Assembly (NCBI GenBank): GCA_036676415.1
Contig: JAKFCX010000055.1
Span: 40,231-104,230, forward strand
Source: JAEZDC01 sp036676415
Lineage (GTDB): Bacteria > Bacteroidota > Bacteroidia > Chitinophagales > Chitinophagaceae
DNA: 64,000 nucleotides
Reading direction: 5' to 3'
Shown here: one piece after another, positions 61,439 through 64,000 of the stretch
How the letters are laid out: every line of letters begins with the position of its first letter
How positions within the stretch are numbered: position 1 is the stretch's first letter
Program-made: the position numbers and the translations under genes
The notes under the pieces: model-generated
Told to the model about the DNA's origin: nothing
The model's database searches: none
What the model saw: the letters and a program-made list of their open reading frames with translations, nothing else

Positions 61439-63351
61439 TCCCGAGTATTTATTTCGATCCTGCTAATAATCATATTTTCATCTGTTGAGTAACGAAAAGT
61501 CAGTGAGGGTTCCTTTACACCATAAAACCCAGAATACAAATCGTTAGTCGGTTCCTCCTTTAGTTCCCTGCCTGCAGCTGTTGCACAAATATTAACCTGG
61601 TGTTTATTCAACGGAAGACAATGCCATAACACAGTCATTTCAACATCACCGGGCTTTTTGATTATTTTATCTTCTATGATCCAGGTGTGAACGCCCTTCC
61701 GTTTCCTGAGCTTTCTTGTATGAAGTATTTCTTTATTTAAGTGGTTGAAACAGCTTACTGTACCATTAAAAGAATAAGTTTCATTTTCCTCTTCGAGTTG
61801 AGGTGAAGAAGCAGTTTGAGACCAGTAATACCAGATAAATCTACCTCCTTTAAGCATCTGGTCGTGATTGCCTAGCATTACTGTATTGTGTGAAGCACTG
61901 CCCATGAAATATTTGAGTGTTTCATCATCGGTGTTATACTTATAAGAACCTCCATCTATGAATATATTTTCACCATCTACCCAAATATCAACGTGAAGGT
62001 TATCTGCCTGTGAAGGTCGATCCTTATGATTGCCACATCTTATGAAAGTGAAAGCGTTGGCATCCCTTATTAGATAATATCCGCCTATTGGAAAACTAAT
62101 GCAACCTGTTTCCTTCTTTAATGGATGGAAAGCAGTTGAATTGATTGGATTTTTTACCCCATACCACTCAGCATCTTCTTTCCATGCTCCGTTTCCTTCA
62201 TATAAGCTCTTTCCACATAACATTTCATGTAAGGCATTTAACTGTGGCCGAAAATCTCTATACCCACAATTATTTAAAGGAAAAAACAACGCCCCGTCAT
62301 TAGCACCATAATTTGGCAGTTCACCATGTTTGCCTTCCTGGCATTGAAAAAGAAAATTCAAAGACTTATATGCCCTGTCATACACAACTGGCTTAAACTG
62401 CTCGTTATTCAGGTACGAAATCCCTAATGCCCATGTCAGCAATTGAATCACCACCCGGTGATAATTCATACTAAACTGTAGAAATGTACCGTCTTCATAT
62501 ACCTGGTACGCAATCTCCTGCTCAAACCAGGTTTTACCTTTTGTTTTCCATTTCGCTGCATCCTTAAACGAGGGGAATAATAATCCTACGATATATAGTG
62601 CAAGCGTCTCAGTAATTGCATGATTGTTTCGAACAGCTTTCCGGGAAAATTCGATATTCTCATATACATGATGCATCTGCCAGTAGATGGAATGCATTAT
62701 TCTATCCCACCGTTCTTCCGTCAGTATCTTACTATCTGCATAATAATACAATGCCCATATCCAGTTCAACACCCGTAAAGATATTTCCTGGCTGCATTTA
62801 TAATGGGGGCCCTGGTTGATCGGGTTACGTTGTATCCAGTTATCGATCTCCGAAAAAATAAAGGATGCATGGGCTTTCTTATTCCAATGCTCATCACGTA
62901 TCAAAGTATGAATGAAACTGAACCTTGATTTCTCCCATACATATTTAATATCTCCTGCATCTTTTGAATAGTCATTTATATCAAGCCAATGAGAAGCAAT
63001 GTTATACCTGTAACCTGTATCAGGATTAGTGATCCAGTCATAATTTTTCCCAAGATCAATCCACTGACTATTAAAAAACCTGACTTCGCCTTTTAAAATT
63101 CTATCTGCAGTTTCACCGGTCTCGGTGTGATCTGCTGTAGTTTCTGACAATAATGGTTTGAAAAAAGGCTTCTTATTTCTCCGCCAGTCTGCTAGATTAA
63201 TATGATCTATTGGAGGAGGATTTACCGGAAATTTTCTTTTCAGAAAGCCCAGTCTCTTTTTAATTTCAAAAATGCATCTAAAGTTCACATATCTCCATCC
63301 CATATTATGGAGAATCTGTACAAAAGAAGCTGCTTTACTAATCTGCGGCAT
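61435..63351 (-). CDS. Heparinase II/III-type polysaccharide lyase family protein
   Basis: 638 residues. The N-terminal two thirds form an alpha-toroid (SLRVLNWIWALYYYADSKI near 195-213; FSRKAVRNNHAITETLALY near 250-268, holding a candidate catalytic Asn-His), and the C-terminal third the heparinase II/III beta-sheet domain with QADNLHVDIWVDGENIFIDG near 455-475 and GSASHNTVMLG near 492-502. No signal peptide is evident, unlike AlgL-type periplasmic lyases. In biosynthetic loci such proteins occur next to WecB and WbuB-like genes; the actual cleavage or modifying role is not known. It overlaps wecB by 14 bases. Confidence 0.85.
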   Translation of the reverse strand: MPQISKAASFVQILHNMGWRYVNFRCIFEIKKRLGFLKRKFPVNPPPIDHINLADWRRNKKPFFKPLLSETTADHTETGETADRILKGEVRFFNSQWIDLGKNYDWITNPDTGYRYNIASHWLDINDYSKDAGDIKYVWEKSRFSFIHTLIRDEHWNKKAHASFIFSEIDNWIQRNPINQGPHYKCSQEISLRVLNWIWALYYYADSKILTEERWDRIMHSIYWQMHHVYENIEFSRKAVRNNHAITETLALYIVGLLFPSFKDAAKWKTKGKTWFEQEIAYQVYEDGTFLQFSMNYHRVVIQLLTWALGISYLNNEQFKPVVYDRAYKSLNFLFQCQEGKHGELPNYGANDGALFFPLNNCGYRDFRPQLNALHEMLCGKSLYEGNGAWKEDAEWYGVKNPINSTAFHPLKKETGCISFPIGGYYLIRDANAFTFIRCGNHKDRPSQADNLHVDIWVDGENIFIDGGSYKYNTDDETLKYFMGSASHNTVMLGNHDQMLKGGRFIWYYWSQTASSPQLEEENETYSFNGTVSCFNHLNKEILHTRKLRKRKGVHTWIIEDKIIKKPGDVEMTVLWHCLPLNKHQVNICATAAGRELKEEPTNDLYSGFYGVKEPSLTFRYSTDENMIISRIEINTRE

Positions 63352-64000
63352 CCAGTTCTAACAAATGTTTTATGATTCGCTCGGAAGTCTTTCCATCCCA
63401 TAATGCTGGTATGCCACCCTTCTTCCAGTTGCCGCTGAATAATTTTTCCAGTGCAGGTCGGATCTTAGAAGGATCTGTACCGATCAACTCGTTCGTGCCT
63501 ATTGTAACGGTTTCTGGTCTTTCTGTTGAGTCGCGTAACGTTATACAAGGAACGCCCATTACCGTAGTTTCCTCAGTTATTCCACCACTATCTGTTATTA
63601 CTGCTTTTGCGTTCTTCACGAGGTAATTAAATTCAAGATAGCTCAAAGGATCTGTCATAATAAGATGCGGAGCAACGACACCTATTGATTCAAGGTTGCG
63701 GGCTGTTCTGGGATGTACCGGGAAAACAATGGTCATTCCTTGTGCACTCTCAAGAATCTGTGCCATTAATTCCTTCAACTTATACTCTCCGTCTACATTT
63801 GCCGGGCGATGTAATGTTAGTACAATGTATTTCCCCTTTTCCAATTTTGCTTCTTCCCAAACAGCAGGGGCTTTAAACCTGGACTGTTGTTTCAACAGGG
63901 TATCGATCATCGTATTGCCTACAAAACATATCTGTTCTTCCGTGGCACCGATTGCTCTCAGGTTTTTATTAGCTACTTCTGAAGTGGTAAAAAAATAATC
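63338..64000 (-). CDS. wecB: UDP-N-acetylglucosamine 2-epimerase (partial, C-terminal part)
   Basis: The reading frame enters from the right edge and gives 220 residues of the C-terminal half: CFVGNTMIDTLL near the edge, YIVLTLHRPANVD, FPVHPRTARNLE, MTDPLSYLEFNYLVKNA, VITDSGGITEETTVMGVPCITLRDSTERPET in part, and a terminal helix. These are the diagnostic blocks of the non-hydrolysing epimerase that converts UDP-GlcNAc to UDP-ManNAc. The ATG at 63910 is internal, since GNTMIDTL is the conserved motif. The N-terminal part lies beyond 64000. Confidence 0.95.
   Translation of the reverse strand, partial: DYFFTTSEVANKNLRAIGATEEQICFVGNTMIDTLLKQQSRFKAPAVWEEAKLEKGKYIVLTLHRPANVDGEYKLKELMAQILESAQGMTIVFPVHPRTARNLESIGVVAPHLIMTDPLSYLEFNYLVKNAKAVITDSGGITEETTVMGVPCITLRDSTERPETVTIGTNELIGTDPSKIRPALEKLFSGNWKKGGIPALWDGKTSERIIKHLLELDAAD

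Noticed and set aside
1..64000. CRISPR arrays, insertion sequences, prophage or toxin-antitoxin genes
   Set aside because: No regularly spaced identical repeats with spacers, no transposase, integrase or phage structural proteins, and no small toxin-antitoxin pair could be recognised on either strand.

Overview
The window looks like a chromosomal segment from a Bacteroidota bacterium, most likely of the family Chitinophagaceae (this placement is inferred from protein style and gene neighbourhoods, not from a search). Support comes from the TonB-dependent receptors, one with a carboxypeptidase-like N-terminal domain, a C4-poor DksA-like protein with a histone-H1-like tail, a transketolase split into subunits, near absence of Shine-Dalgarno signals, and promoters of the Bacteroidota type (TTG, about 20 nt, TAnnTTTG) in front of frr, gyrB, tktN and a tRNA.

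Positions 1-29 kb carry mostly single housekeeping genes in short units: ruvB (partial), an ABC exporter, a DUF2721 membrane protein, dxs, a hybrid histidine kinase, scpA, a DMT-family transporter, frr, a WecA/TagO-type lipid-carrier transferase, the N-terminal half of transketolase, a LolC/E-like permease with rbfA and a GT2 glycosyltransferase, a second ABC exporter, the H1-tailed DksA-like protein, ileS, tRNA-Arg(CCG), a MarC protein, a BtuB-like receptor behind a cobalamin riboswitch, an amino-acid permease, a small outer-membrane barrel and gyrB.

Positions 28.9-36.4 kb form a nutrient-uptake island on the + strand: a PchR-like AraC regulator with a cysteine cluster, a lipoprotein amidohydrolase, a FecA-like TonB receptor and a second TonB receptor whose start codon sits directly behind a DtxR-like palindrome.

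From 64 kb down to about 36.4 kb (all on the minus strand) lies one long capsule/exopolysaccharide locus, cut at the right edge inside wecB. It holds sugar-nucleotide genes (wecB, a LegC-type aminotransferase, a PglD-like acyltransferase, gmd, fcl, rfbB, rfbC, rfbA), a PglC-like initiating transferase, Wza-, Wzz-, Wzx- and Wzy-type export and polymerisation proteins, six glycosyltransferases, two FkbM methyltransferases, an O-acylation trio and a heparinase-type lyase; many genes overlap by a few bases. rfbD is not in the window. idi (isoprenoid isomerase) is coupled to rfbA at the end of the locus.

I did not find phage genes, insertion sequences, CRISPR arrays or a clear new defence system. 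The most unusual signals are repeats. Four loci carry short tandem repeats built from heptamer or 15-bp units of unrelated sequence, two of them inside ileS and one inside the cobalamin riboswitch. A separate degenerate intergenic repeat family (core TTGTGTCACTCACTT) appears at five or so gene borders.
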